Shown here piece after piece: positions 16,747 through 26,462 of a stretch of DNA of 49,419 bases. Numbering within the stretch: position 1 is the first letter of the stretch; every line of letters begins with the position of its first letter. The position numbers and the translations under genes are program-made. This DNA comes from Bacteroidetes bacterium HGW-Bacteroidetes-16 (lineage in GTDB: Bacteria > Bacteroidota > Bacteroidia > Bacteroidales > F082). Where the stretch lies: the NCBI GenBank assembly GCA_002840975.1, contig PHDN01000026.1, positions 1 through 49,419 on the forward strand. Reading direction: 5' to 3'. The notes under the pieces were generated by a model. That model had not been told where the DNA came from, did not search any database, and worked only from the letters and a program-made list of their open reading frames with translations.

Positions 16747-17005
16747 GAGAATTAACACCCCAAGTCCAAGGTAAAAAGACTTGATTTATTATGGGTATAT
16801 ATACTTAAACCGGGTAAATTCATCACAATTATCTCAATAGTAAGTTATCATTTACCTTTGACAGGATGACAATCTGCTTGTTTAAAAATAAACTACCTTA
16901 TGCATAGAAGTAAATAAACAATTCGCTATTTTTGAAGAAATAAAGGTGCATTCTTTTTGAAAAAGAAAGAAAATAAATCGACTGACCATTAGATAAACAA
17001 CATCT

Positions 17006-17953
17006 ATGCTGACACAAATTGCCATCATATTATCCATCATTTTACAGCTCATTGCGGTGGCCATTGTGATTAGCCTGATCAAAGGTTCAAAATATAAATC
17101 GAGTTGGATACTGCTTTCGATTGGACTATCGATGATGGCTTTCAGGCGTTTGTATGAACTGTATATTTTTTATCAATTATCGACCTCAGAAACGGTAATT
17201 CAGATTAACAATTGGTTGGGGGTACTGATTTCGGTTTTAATTGTCATCGGGGTGTTTTTTGTGCGAAAAATATTTGGTTACATGGCTAAAATGCAGGAAA
17301 TAAGGCAGGAATCAGAAAAACATGTTTTATCTGCAATCATCAACGCTGAAGAAAATGAAAGAAAGCGCATGGCCAACGAACTTCATGACGGTTTGGGGCC
17401 TTTGTTGTCGACCATCAAAATGTCGCTTTACGCGTTGGCACCAGATGAATACCATGAATACAAAAAAAAACCCATTTACGAAAATGCCATTGAATCGGTA
17501 GATGAGGCCATCAAGAGCCTGCGGGAAATATCCAACAACCTCAGTCCCCAAGTGCTTGAAGATTTTGGACTCATCATAGCCATCAGGTCGTTTATTAGCA
17601 AAACAGTCACCGCCACGAACCTTAAAATTGAATTTGTTACCAACCTCAAAGAACCAACCGGGATTAGCAAGGAAACCTCGCTGATTTTGTATCGGGCTTT
17701 GTGCGAACTGATTCACAACACCATAAAACATGCCAATGCCCGAAAGATTATGGTGAGCCTATACAAAGAAAACGAAGTAATCAAATTGCTGTTTCAGGAC
17801 GATGGCATTGGGTTTAACTATGATATGCCCATGAGCCGGGAGCCTCTTGGAATGGGATTACATACCATCCAAAGCAGGATATCTTCCATCGAAGGGAGTT
17901 TTCAACTTAAAAGTCAGCCCGGAGAAGGCGTATTGGTCACCATTGAAGTATAA
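17006..17953 (+). CDS. NarL-type sensor histidine kinase, two membrane-spanning segments
   Basis: The 315-residue protein has two hydrophobic segments near the N-terminus (about 5-25 and 70-90) and then a short coiled region. A HisKA_3 dimerisation domain follows with phospho-acceptor His127 in NELHDGLGPLLSTIKMSL. The C-terminal HATPase has the N-box LIHNTIKHANA and DDGIGF, and ends with GEGVLVTIEV. There is almost no periplasmic domain, so it likely senses a membrane or cytoplasmic cue. It is followed after 8 bases by its regulator and is divergent from the pst operon, which makes a link to phosphate possible but unproven. Confidence 0.88.
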   Translation: MLTQIAIILSIILQLIAVAIVISLIKGSKYKSSWILLSIGLSMMAFRRLYELYIFYQLSTSETVIQINNWLGVLISVLIVIGVFFVRKIFGYMAKMQEIRQESEKHVLSAIINAEENERKRMANELHDGLGPLLSTIKMSLYALAPDEYHEYKKKPIYENAIESVDEAIKSLREISNNLSPQVLEDFGLIIAIRSFISKTVTATNLKIEFVTNLKEPTGISKETSLILYRALCELIHNTIKHANARKIMVSLYKENEVIKLLFQDDGIGFNYDMPMSREPLGMGLHTIQSRISSIEGSFQLKSQPGEGVLVTIEV

Positions 17954-17961
17954 TAATAGCC

Positions 17962-18606
17962 ATGGATACAACTAAAACCATTCTGATTGTTGACGATCAC
18001 ACCTTGTTCCGCAATGGGTTAAAGCTGTTGCTTCAACATTATCTGCCTGATAGTGTTATTATTGAATCGTCGAACGGTGAAGAAGCCCTGTTGCGGGTCA
18101 CCAATAAAATGCCTGATATTATCCTGATGGACATCAACATGCCCGTGATGAATGGGGTTGAGTCCACCCGAAAAATCATTGAGATGAATCCTGAAGCATG
18201 CATCATTGCGCTCACCATGCATGGCGATGAGAGTTACTATTATCAGATGATTGATGCCGGAGCGAAGGGTTTTTTATTAAAAAACTCAAAACCGGACGAT
18301 GTGCTTGATGCCATCAAACAAGTGTGCCAGGGAAAACACTATTTTTCGGAAGAAATCCTCTATTCTGTCATCAGAAACCTGAACAAAAATGATACAGAAA
18401 TACCGGATATTCAACTCTCCTCACGGGAGACTGAAGTGTTAAAAATGATCTGTACCGGATTGTCAAACCAGGAAATTGGTGACAAGTTGTTTATCAGCAA
18501 ACGCACTGTTGACAACCACCGGGCCAGCCTGTTGGAAAAAACCCAATCGAAAAACACAGCACAATTGGTGATGTATGCCATTAAAACGGGAGTTATTAAA
18601 CTATAG
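17962..18606 (+). CDS. NarL/LuxR-family response regulator
   Basis: The 214-residue protein has an N-terminal receiver domain with acidic pair DDH, phospho-acceptor Asp57 in LMDINMP, Thr in ALTMHG and Lys in LLKNSKP. The C-terminal GerE/LuxR helix-turn-helix spans about residues 150-210 (LSSRETEVLKMICTGLSNQEIGDKLFISKRTVDNHR). It should bind DNA when phosphorylated by the kinase encoded just upstream. The target is unknown; the adjacent pst operon is a candidate. Confidence 0.92.
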   Translation: MDTTKTILIVDDHTLFRNGLKLLLQHYLPDSVIIESSNGEEALLRVTNKMPDIILMDINMPVMNGVESTRKIIEMNPEACIIALTMHGDESYYYQMIDAGAKGFLLKNSKPDDVLDAIKQVCQGKHYFSEEILYSVIRNLNKNDTEIPDIQLSSRETEVLKMICTGLSNQEIGDKLFISKRTVDNHRASLLEKTQSKNTAQLVMYAIKTGVIKL

Positions 18607-18758
18607 ATCTTTTTAATGGCATTAGTAAAACCCGCTACTCTGTAACTATTTTCAAATGAGTATTAATACCCCACCTCCCTCCCAAAAGCCCTGATAACCA
18701 TCTGGGGGATACCCCATTAGTAATACATCCCCGGAAATTAAGGAATAAATCTGATCGT

Positions 18759-18780
18759 GCAGTCGGATAAATCCGGCTGC
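18759..18780. repeat. REP-like palindrome GCAGTCGGAT/ATCCGGCTGC
   Basis: GCAGTCGGAT and ATCCGGCTGC pair across a 2-base loop with a single G-T mismatch. A related hairpin with the same GCAGTC...GACTGC arms lies 60 bases on. Neither has a T-run. The 335-base gap 18607-18941 holds these two hairpins and otherwise nothing recognisable. Confidence 0.5.
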
Positions 18781-18839
18781 AAAGGAGGTCCAAAAAATAC
18801 ATTCTTTGTAGATGAATAAAACTCCTTAGAATCAATCCA

Positions 18840-18866
18840 TTGCAGTCTGGCTTTAGCCGACTGCAA
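18840..18866. repeat. REP-like palindrome TTGCAGTC/GACTGCAA
   Basis: TTGCAGTC and GACTGCAA form a perfect 8-bp stem extended by GGC/GCC around a TTTA loop, with one bulged T. It is related to 18759-18780. It lies downstream of both the response regulator gene (plus) and the hybrid kinase gene (minus), in a convergent gap where REP-like elements are commonly found. Confidence 0.55.
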
Positions 18867-18941
18867 CAAAAAACACCTTCTGTTTATGTTCTGAACTTCA
18901 AAAACAAAGCAATTTCAACAATACAGCTATATTAAAAATTC

Positions 18942-21900
18942 TCACTTTCCCTTTAAATATTTCGTCAATTCTCCGTATAAAATTTCCTTGTTAACAGGTT
19001 TGGAAATAATACTATCACAACCCGCAGCAAATGCTTTTGATTTATCTTTAGAAAGTGCATAAGCAGTAACCGCGATAACTGGTATATCAGGATGTTTTGA
19101 TTTAATAATTCGCGTTGCCTCATAACCATCCATAACAGGCATGAATAAATCCATCAGGATTACATCGGGAGGCTCAATCATCTTCTGTATTGCTTCTTTT
19201 CCATTGTTGGCTTCAATAACTGTGGCTCCCGTATTCAATACAAATGTCTTAATTAAGTCCATGCTTACCCCATCATCCTCAACAATTAAAATAACCTTTC
19301 CTGCAAACACAGGAAAGTTCGGATGCAATAAAATCTCGGAGTCATGAACTTTTGATGTAGCTATTTCTACAGGTAACGTGATATAAAATGTAGTTCCTTT
19401 GCCAGGTTCCGATTCAAAATTTAACGTGCCATCCATCTCATCGATAATCTTCTTTGAAATAGCAAGGCCAATACCAATTCCCTCGTATATTCTGGTGTGT
19501 GAATCATCGCCCTGGCGGAAAAAATCAAATATCAACGCGTGTTGATTTTCTGGAATTCCAATACCTGTGTCGCGTACATAAAAAGTAATCGATCCGGGTG
19601 TTTTTTGATGAAACCCAAATTCAATTGTACCGCTTTGAGTAAATTTGACGGCATTACTAAAGAGATTTGTCAATACCTGGGTAATTTTATTCTTGTCTGC
19701 GACAATTTGACTATTAATAAGTTCATTATCAGGATTAAAAACAAGTTCAATTTGATTTTTTTTTCCGGAAGTATCCCGGATTTCGGTAAGTGTAGATCGG
19801 CTAATTAAAAAAAGATCGAGTATCTTAAAAGTTTCATTTCTTAGTTTTATTCCTGAAGATTCAGTAATGGCTAATTCAAAGATATCCTCAATCATATTGA
19901 GTAGGTGATGCCCGCTTTTATTAATTATACCGGCATATTCAACAGTATTCTCTAGATCAATGCCTGACTGCATTAAATCGCTGAATCCCATAATATGATT
20001 CAACGGTGTTCGCAACTCGTGGCTCATGGTTGCTAAGAAAGCGGATTTTAGCCGATCGCTCTCTTCGGCTTTTACTTTGGCTTTTATCAACTCTATCTCT
20101 GTTTGTTTGCGGGCCGTGATATCTTCCTTCACTGCCAGAAAATGCGTAATTGCACCATCCGTGTCAAATATTGGTGAAATTGAAGCCAGTTCCCAATACA
20201 ATTCCCCGTTTTTTTTCTTGTTATGGAATTCACCCTGCCACACTTTTCCCTTGGTGATGGTCCGCCAGAATTGGAGATAAAAATCATTGGATTGTTCGCC
20301 TGATTTCAGTACCCTGGGGTTCTGTCCCATGACTTCATCGCGGGAGTATCCGGTTACATCAATAAATTTAGAATTTACATATTCAATTTTCCCTTTTGTA
20401 TCGGTAATCACAATGGATGCAGGGCTTTGTTCAACCGCACGGGATAGTATCCTTAATTTTTCCTCAGATTGCTTACGTTCGGTAATATTTCTTGTTGCTG
20501 TTAATATACCCGTAGGAACCAGATTGGCATCTCTCAAAAAAGAAACTACAATCTCGACCCAGATAATGGATCCGTCTTTACAATACTCTTCAAGTTCGAT
20601 GGTATCTGTTCTGAATGGGTCGGCATTACGATCCCCCTCCAATGCCATATGTTCGGCAAAGAGCTGACTGATTTTTTGCACAGACGCCGGCGTAAAAATC
20701 ATTTCCATTGACTGAGTCATTGTTTCTTCAACCGTAAATCCACGCATCTTAAGTACCGATGGGCTGATATATACCATATTTAGATTAAGGTCCAGCACTG
20801 AGACTGTATCTGCAGTATTCTCAGCAATCAGTCGGTAACGTTCTTCACTTTCCCGAAGTGCCTTTTCTGCCTTTTCCCTGTTTTCACGAATTTGCAACGC
20901 GATAAGACCAAAGGCCAGATCATCTCCCATTTCCTTAAGCAATTCAACTTCCTTATTATCGAAGGCCTCCACCTCGGCTGAGTAAATGGCAATGAGTCCA
21001 AAGGTTTGGCCTCCGCTGATCAGAGGTAAAGCAATGAATGACTTATAACCCTGTTTGGTGGCTGATTCAAACCAGATGGCAAAGCATGGTTCTTCCCAAA
21101 CATTACGCACTACAAATGGTTGTCCTGTACGGATTGCTGTGCCACATGGCCCTTGGCCGCGCTCAACATCTGCCCAGGTTAAGTTAAGCGAATCAATATA
21201 ACCAGAGTCGAATCCTGCCCGGGCCACCGGTACAATGGTCTTTTCTTCATCGTGCTCCGCAAACCCTACCCAGGCCATGCGATAACCACCATCTTCAACA
21301 GCAATCCGGCATACTTCGTTCAGCAGGGCTTTTTCATCGGTAATGTGTATCAGTGCCTGATTTACTTCGCTGAGCATCCGCAGACTGCGATTCATCCGGG
21401 CAATTTCCTTTTCTGCCAATCTACGGTCAGTGATGTCGCGACCTATTGCCAAAACACCAATAATGTCCATCTCATTGTTGTGTTCAGGAACCAACCGAAT
21501 TTGATGTACACGCATTTGTCCTTTGATATCCGGAACCACTATATCAATTTCATCGGCTTGTCCACTTAGTATCACTTGCTGAATTTTTGCCTGATAGTCA
21601 ACTGTACCTGGATATTTATTACTTTCCATAGGTGTTAGTCCGATTTGGGAAACCACCTCGGAACTTACCGTCAAATTCATGTTTCGATTGATGTAAACAG
21701 CCCGGCACTCCTTATCATAACGAATGATATTGTCAGGAGAGCTTTCCGCTAAGGAGCGGAATTTTTGTTCACTTTCGATCAGTTGTTGCTCTGCTTGTTT
21801 GCGTTCGGTGATATTACGCACGAATACCATTACCTCATTTGTTGAAAAGGCAATCATTCGACCTTCATAATTTTGGATTTGATCTTTTAATTTAAGATCA

Positions 21901-23093
21901 TATTCAAATGTTACAACCTCATCCGTTTTGAGTGCTTTTTCAATAGCCGGATAGGTAGCATCGGAAACACTAACAGGCAATACATCGCCAATTGACCGGC
22001 CAAGGAATTGATCCGATTCAACAAACATATCCATATGCTCCGGCTTTCGGTAATCGGTTATGATGCCATCCCGATTGACCCGAAACAGAAGATCCGGTAC
22101 TGTATCAACAATCGCACGGTTCTCCGCTTCGCTTTTACGCAAATCACGGTGAATCAACATGCTGGTAAGAGCATCGCTCAAACGTCTTCCTGTCTCCTGA
22201 AACAATCGTTTTTCTTCCTTCGTCCATTCTCTTTTGTGCGAACACTGGTGCATGCCAAGCATCCAGGGTTTTCCTGTCTTTGGATAAAGCGGGACCATTA
22301 TCATTGATTTAACCCCAAATTGTTCTGCACTGACTTTATTAATAGGTTTTTCGGACCCTACCATATAAGTCACAGGATCTGAAGATTCCATTGCTTCACG
22401 CAAATTTTGAGCCATGTCCGCGGGCAAAGGCACTTCCTCATTTAATATTCCGGCACCCGGAAACTCGGGTTTGGCAATTTCCATGGGGACACTAAACGAT
22501 GATGCTTCAGGGTCGCATGGATAAAAGAGCCAGGAGCGATCGCAATCAAATACCAACATCATGGTTTTAAGCACATCCCTCATCAGCTGTTCCATGTCAT
22601 TGGTTGCCAGAATAGTTTGGTTAATTTTATCCAGGCTTTCGAAATACCACATATTGGATAGACGCTCTTCCTCCAATTTTTTTTGCTTTTGTTCCAGCAG
22701 TTTCCGTTTAGCCCGGCTTTCCCAATCACGCAATTCTCTTTCAATGGCGGGCAACAAGCGCATCAGATTATCCTTCATGAGATAATCATTGGCCCCGGCT
22801 TTCATCATGTTAACTGCAATTTCTTCACCAATGGTACCTGAGACTACAATAAAGGGTATATCAAGGCCTGTCTCGGTTAAATATGTTAATGCTTCTAATC
22901 CATTGAAATGCGGCATTGCATAGTCAGAAATGATGAGGTCCCACTTCTTTTCGAGAAGTGCTGCTTTCAATTGCACTAAAGATTGTATAAGCTCATAATC
23001 AACACGGTATCCAGCCTTTTTTATTTGATGCAGCAGCAACAGGGCGTCATCCTCAGAATCTTCAATAAACAATATACGCAGTATTTTTTTCAT
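18942..23093 (-). CDS. Hybrid sensor histidine kinase: REC-GAF-PAS-PAS-GAF-PAS-PAS-HisKA-HATPase-REC
   Basis: The product (1383 residues from ATG 23093; an ATG five codons upstream would overlap the previous gene) has no membrane segment. An N-terminal receiver (ISDYAMPHFNG) is followed by a GAF-like domain (about 155-320), two PAS domains, a second GAF (about 575-740, with the GQGPCGTAIRTG core), two more PAS domains, HisKA with SHELRTPLNHIMGF, an HATPase with FSNAVKF and DTGIGIPE, and a C-terminal receiver (LMDLFMPVMDGYEA). Several PAS units end in the typical DITERKQ/AE linker. It starts one base after the stop of the single-domain receiver, so the two are tightly coupled. It is the last gene of the sensory operon. 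No DNA-binding output domain exists; the C-terminal receiver probably feeds an unseen phosphotransfer protein. Confidence 0.88.
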   Translation of the reverse strand: MKKILRILFIEDSEDDALLLLHQIKKAGYRVDYELIQSLVQLKAALLEKKWDLIISDYAMPHFNGLEALTYLTETGLDIPFIVVSGTIGEEIAVNMMKAGANDYLMKDNLMRLLPAIERELRDWESRAKRKLLEQKQKKLEEERLSNMWYFESLDKINQTILATNDMEQLMRDVLKTMMLVFDCDRSWLFYPCDPEASSFSVPMEIAKPEFPGAGILNEEVPLPADMAQNLREAMESSDPVTYMVGSEKPINKVSAEQFGVKSMIMVPLYPKTGKPWMLGMHQCSHKREWTKEEKRLFQETGRRLSDALTSMLIHRDLRKSEAENRAIVDTVPDLLFRVNRDGIITDYRKPEHMDMFVESDQFLGRSIGDVLPVSVSDATYPAIEKALKTDEVVTFEYDLKLKDQIQNYEGRMIAFSTNEVMVFVRNITERKQAEQQLIESEQKFRSLAESSPDNIIRYDKECRAVYINRNMNLTVSSEVVSQIGLTPMESNKYPGTVDYQAKIQQVILSGQADEIDIVVPDIKGQMRVHQIRLVPEHNNEMDIIGVLAIGRDITDRRLAEKEIARMNRSLRMLSEVNQALIHITDEKALLNEVCRIAVEDGGYRMAWVGFAEHDEEKTIVPVARAGFDSGYIDSLNLTWADVERGQGPCGTAIRTGQPFVVRNVWEEPCFAIWFESATKQGYKSFIALPLISGGQTFGLIAIYSAEVEAFDNKEVELLKEMGDDLAFGLIALQIRENREKAEKALRESEERYRLIAENTADTVSVLDLNLNMVYISPSVLKMRGFTVEETMTQSMEMIFTPASVQKISQLFAEHMALEGDRNADPFRTDTIELEEYCKDGSIIWVEIVVSFLRDANLVPTGILTATRNITERKQSEEKLRILSRAVEQSPASIVITDTKGKIEYVNSKFIDVTGYSRDEVMGQNPRVLKSGEQSNDFYLQFWRTITKGKVWQGEFHNKKKNGELYWELASISPIFDTDGAITHFLAVKEDITARKQTEIELIKAKVKAEESDRLKSAFLATMSHELRTPLNHIMGFSDLMQSGIDLENTVEYAGIINKSGHHLLNMIEDIFELAITESSGIKLRNETFKILDLFLISRSTLTEIRDTSGKKNQIELVFNPDNELINSQIVADKNKITQVLTNLFSNAVKFTQSGTIEFGFHQKTPGSITFYVRDTGIGIPENQHALIFDFFRQGDDSHTRIYEGIGIGLAISKKIIDEMDGTLNFESEPGKGTTFYITLPVEIATSKVHDSEILLHPNFPVFAGKVILIVEDDGVSMDLIKTFVLNTGATVIEANNGKEAIQKMIEPPDVILMDLFMPVMDGYEATRIIKSKHPDIPVIAVTAYALSKDKSKAFAAGCDSIISKPVNKEILYGELTKYLKGK

Positions 23094-23094
23094 T

Positions 23095-23547
23095 TTATAA
23101 CTCTCCATTTTTTATTGGCGGTAACTCGTTAAGCAGCAACCAGTATAGACCAAGCTGGCTGACCGCTTCGGCAAATTGATTGAAATCGACCGGTTTTCGC
23201 ACATAGCTGTTCACGCCTACACTGTAACTATTAATAATATCCTGTTCCTCTCTTGATGAAGTTAGAATAACAACAGGGAGGAATTTCGTTAGTTTATTTG
23301 CACGGAGACGACGTAACACTTCGAGTCCGTCAATTTTTGGAAGTTTTAGGTCGAGCAAAATAATGGTAGGCATCATCATCAGGTCACGACCTGAATATTT
23401 ACCTGTACCGAAAAGATAATCGAGGGCTTCCACGCCATCGCTTGCCACCACAATTTCATTTTTAATATTGTTCTTTTTTAAGGCGCGAAGTGTTAAATCG
23501 ACATCGTCGGGGTTATCTTCTACCAATAGAATAGTTTTACTGCCCAT
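23095..23547 (-). CDS. Single-domain response regulator (Rcp1-like receiver)
   Basis: The 150-residue protein is a lone receiver: acidic pair EDN, phospho-acceptor Asp in LLDLKLPKIDGLEVL, Thr/Ser in ILTSS and Lys in YVRKPVDF. The DDVDLTLRALKKNN start and the long insert after the first acidic residue match the Rcp1-like group often encoded beside PAS/phytochrome-type kinases. It lacks an effector, so it probably acts as a phosphate shuttle or through protein contacts. It lies 12 bases after the upstream kinase stop and 1 base before the hybrid kinase start. Confidence 0.9.
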   Translation of the reverse strand: MGSKTILLVEDNPDDVDLTLRALKKNNIKNEIVVASDGVEALDYLFGTGKYSGRDLMMMPTIILLDLKLPKIDGLEVLRRLRANKLTKFLPVVILTSSREEQDIINSYSVGVNSYVRKPVDFNQFAEAVSQLGLYWLLLNELPPIKNGEL

Positions 23548-23559
23548 GATATGTATTAT

Positions 23560-26355
23560 TTAAGGTAAAGTAAAATAGAACGTTGATCCACCTGCCTTTC
23601 CGGCAGGCAGGTTTTTTTCTTCACTTTCCACCCACAGTTTTCCACCATGTTTATCAATAAATTCATTACAAAGTAATAAGCCAAGGCCGGTGCTGGGCTC
23701 TCCTTCGGTTCCTCTCCTATTGGCCTGAACATCGAGATTGAATAATTTACCAATCATTTCCTGACCCATTCCTATACCCGTGTCGCTGATTGATATTATA
23801 ATGCTTTTGTCGTTTCCGGTTTTAGCCGAAAAATTGATTCGCCCCCCTCTTGGAGTAAATTTAACGGCATTTGAAACAAGGTTTCTGATTACTGTTTGTA
23901 GCATGTCACAGTCAGCAAAAGCCTCCATTTCAGATGGAACATCAATAGATATTTCAATACCCTTTATTTTGGCTGATGCCAGGTGCATTTCAATGCATTC
24001 ATCTACCACCGGCAGCAATTTAAGTGCCTTTGGATTAAAAGGAATTAACCCTTGCTGCATTCTTGCCCATTGAAGCAGGTTTTCGAGCAAGCGGAAAAGA
24101 TTGGTAGCTGAATTGCGCATACTAACAGAAATCTTGTGTATCTCATCAATTGTCAAATCACGTGTGTTTTCTGTCAATAATTGCGTCAAACCCATAAAAC
24201 CATTGAATGGGCTCCGAAGATCATGAGCAATGATGGAGAAAAATTTGTCCTTTTCGGCATTAAGCTTTAATAATTGCTCGTTTTTAAGTTTTAATTCTGC
24301 CTCAGCATTTCTGCGTTCGGTGATATCTCTAAGCACTCCAACAACAGCAATCACTTCACCTTTATCAGTTATTACCGGCGCAAGGGAAAGTTGAACAGGA
24401 AAATCATTTCCATCTTTTTTTGTATTAAGAACTTCACCAGTCCACACTTCCTTCTTTGCTATGGCACAATACAGAGATTTATCAACTCCTGGCAAATTAT
24501 TCTTTGAAGCAATAATTGATATTGGCTGACCTACTATTTCATCATTTTCGAACCCATAAACTTTACTAAAGGTATCGTTGACAAAAATAATTTTGTAGTC
24601 CTTATCCGATATAGCTATACAATCCGCTGAATTTTTAACGGCATGAGCAAGCATATTAATCATTTCTTCGGCATTCTTACGTTCTGTCACATCACGCACA
24701 ATGACAATTACTTCATCAAAGCTGCAGGGAACCATTCTGGCCTCGTATTCACGAAGTCCTTTTAGTGGCAATAACAGTTGATATTCAAATACCTGCATTT
24801 GACGGGTTTGGAGGGTCAGGTTGATTTTTTCATCAACCAGATCGGCAAATTCAGGCGGCATCATATCGCGGTTCTTTTTACCGATTATTGACTCTGCCTG
24901 AAATGCAAGATCCTCTTTTGCAGCTTTATAATCAAGATAAACCCCCTGTTTGTTTAGTCTGAATATCAAATCCGGAATGGCATCAATAAGAGCACGGGCG
25001 CGGGTTTCGCTTTCTATCAGCGCTTCTTCCGCTTGCTTGCGTTCGGTTATATCAACATCAACTCCCCGGTAACCAATCAGGTTATTTTCATTATCAAGCA
25101 TGGGAACACCGGAGGTAGAAAGAATAACTTTCCTGCCTTCTTTATGGATGTTACAATTAACAAAATTCCTGAAGCTTTCTTTACGGGCAAACACGCCAAA
25201 AGCTCCCTGCTTCATCTCTTCTTTATTTTCCGGTTCAAATAAATCATAAAAATATTTATGACCAATAATTTCTTCAGCTTCATAGCCTAATAACTCTTTA
25301 ATAACCGGACTTATATATGTGTATAAACCAGTATTGTCAACTTCCCAAATCGATTCTTGCGAGTTTTCTGATATTTGTTTAAATCGCAATTCACTTTTTT
25401 TCAGAGCTTCATCCACTTGCCTGCGCTTTGTGATATCTTCCACCGTCCCGTCATAATACATCGTATTTCCTTTCGTATCGCAGATAGTCCGGGCACTTTC
25501 ACGCACAAAAATAGGTGTACCATCCTTTCGTGTCCAGGTCGACTCGAAGCTTTCTAACTCTCCTGATTGTTCAATATTCCTTATAAATTCTTTTCGCTGC
25601 AGGGGAGACACAACACCGTTTTGATTAATATTAATTTTGGCAAGTTCGCCGAATGATGAATATCCGAGCATTTTGATCAGGGCATTGTTTGCAAGGAGTA
25701 TCGTTCCATCCGGGGTGATTCTGTAAAGGCCGATTTTTACATTATCATAAAGTAATTTATATCGTTCATCGCAGCTTTCGATCCGTTCCTTTTCAGCCTG
25801 CCTGAGTTCGGTTATATCTACAACCGTTAAAAAGCATTGCTCACTGTTTCCTGTAACCATACCGGTAAGTTGAACATGTATGAAGGATTCACCGCTCGCC
25901 GACAGGGCAACCTCGCACGATTCTTTTGCTTTACCATTAAATACCTTTCCAAGAAAGAGATTGAAAATGGCTTTGGTGTCGTCGGAAACAAATAAACCAA
26001 ATCTGGTGTTTATTAAAAGTGAGCGTTCTGTACCAAGCATTCCTGCTCCTCTTAAGTTTAACCCAAGTATTTCACCTTTAATTGAAAGTGTAAAATAACC
26101 AGTTGGTGCAGAATCGTATAATTCAGTAAATTTTTGAGTTTCAGTTGTTGCTCTCTCATTGGCTAACTCAAGTTCTTCATTCTGCAATTCCAGTTCAATT
26201 TGATGAACCATCAGTTCATGTATGAGCTTCTGCATTCCCGCTTCAGTAAGTTGTTGACCAGTTGCCGATGATTTCTCTTTCAACAAAGTTTCTGCCTTTT
26301 GGCGGATAATTTCTGAATGAGCAGTTGGATTTACATACTCAGGTTTAATTTTCAT
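23560..26355 (-). CDS. Soluble multi-PAS sensor histidine kinase
   Basis: The 931-residue protein begins with a helical/coiled region (EIIRQKAETLLKEK ... QIELELQNEELELA), then about five PAS domains (about 70-690). HisKA follows with phospho-acceptor His in IAHDLRSPFNGFMGL and HATPase with N-box RNLVSNAVKFTPRGG and DTGIGM. No membrane segment is seen. The HATPase end is odd: where relatives read 'ESE-GxGSTFYFTLP', this one carries the extra peptide NLPAGKAG, encoded by a palindromic DNA mini-element at 23590-23612. The gene lies between the membrane kinase (gap about 107 bases) and the stand-alone receiver (12 bases). Confidence 0.88.
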   Translation of the reverse strand: MKIKPEYVNPTAHSEIIRQKAETLLKEKSSATGQQLTEAGMQKLIHELMVHQIELELQNEELELANERATTETQKFTELYDSAPTGYFTLSIKGEILGLNLRGAGMLGTERSLLINTRFGLFVSDDTKAIFNLFLGKVFNGKAKESCEVALSASGESFIHVQLTGMVTGNSEQCFLTVVDITELRQAEKERIESCDERYKLLYDNVKIGLYRITPDGTILLANNALIKMLGYSSFGELAKININQNGVVSPLQRKEFIRNIEQSGELESFESTWTRKDGTPIFVRESARTICDTKGNTMYYDGTVEDITKRRQVDEALKKSELRFKQISENSQESIWEVDNTGLYTYISPVIKELLGYEAEEIIGHKYFYDLFEPENKEEMKQGAFGVFARKESFRNFVNCNIHKEGRKVILSTSGVPMLDNENNLIGYRGVDVDITERKQAEEALIESETRARALIDAIPDLIFRLNKQGVYLDYKAAKEDLAFQAESIIGKKNRDMMPPEFADLVDEKINLTLQTRQMQVFEYQLLLPLKGLREYEARMVPCSFDEVIVIVRDVTERKNAEEMINMLAHAVKNSADCIAISDKDYKIIFVNDTFSKVYGFENDEIVGQPISIIASKNNLPGVDKSLYCAIAKKEVWTGEVLNTKKDGNDFPVQLSLAPVITDKGEVIAVVGVLRDITERRNAEAELKLKNEQLLKLNAEKDKFFSIIAHDLRSPFNGFMGLTQLLTENTRDLTIDEIHKISVSMRNSATNLFRLLENLLQWARMQQGLIPFNPKALKLLPVVDECIEMHLASAKIKGIEISIDVPSEMEAFADCDMLQTVIRNLVSNAVKFTPRGGRINFSAKTGNDKSIIISISDTGIGMGQEMIGKLFNLDVQANRRGTEGEPSTGLGLLLCNEFIDKHGGKLWVESEEKNLPAGKAGGSTFYFTLP
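23590..23612 (-). repeat. Palindromic mini-element inside a kinase gene, encoding NLPAGKAG
   Basis: ACCTGCC and GGCAGGT form a 7-bp inverted repeat inside the coding sequence, with a further CTGCC/GGCAG pair nested in it. Read in the gene's frame the region gives NLPAGKAG, inserted just before the GSTFYFTLP end of the HATPase. A related, more degenerate copy lies at 26494-26514 in the next kinase at the same protein position (18 of 21 bases match over the core). Confidence 0.65.
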
Positions 26356-26462
26356 TTTCCTTATGTATAAAGGCCTAAAGTTAATCTTTTTTTGATATAA
26401 AAAACCGCTTTTTCAACTTTGGTAGATTTATCTGATTAAAAAAATGTTTCTATTGATTTCAA

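Noticed and set aside
16747-17005. Pho-box-like repeats controlling pst and the kinase gene
   Set aside because: I could not find clear direct repeats; only the -33/-7 promoter of pstS is supported.
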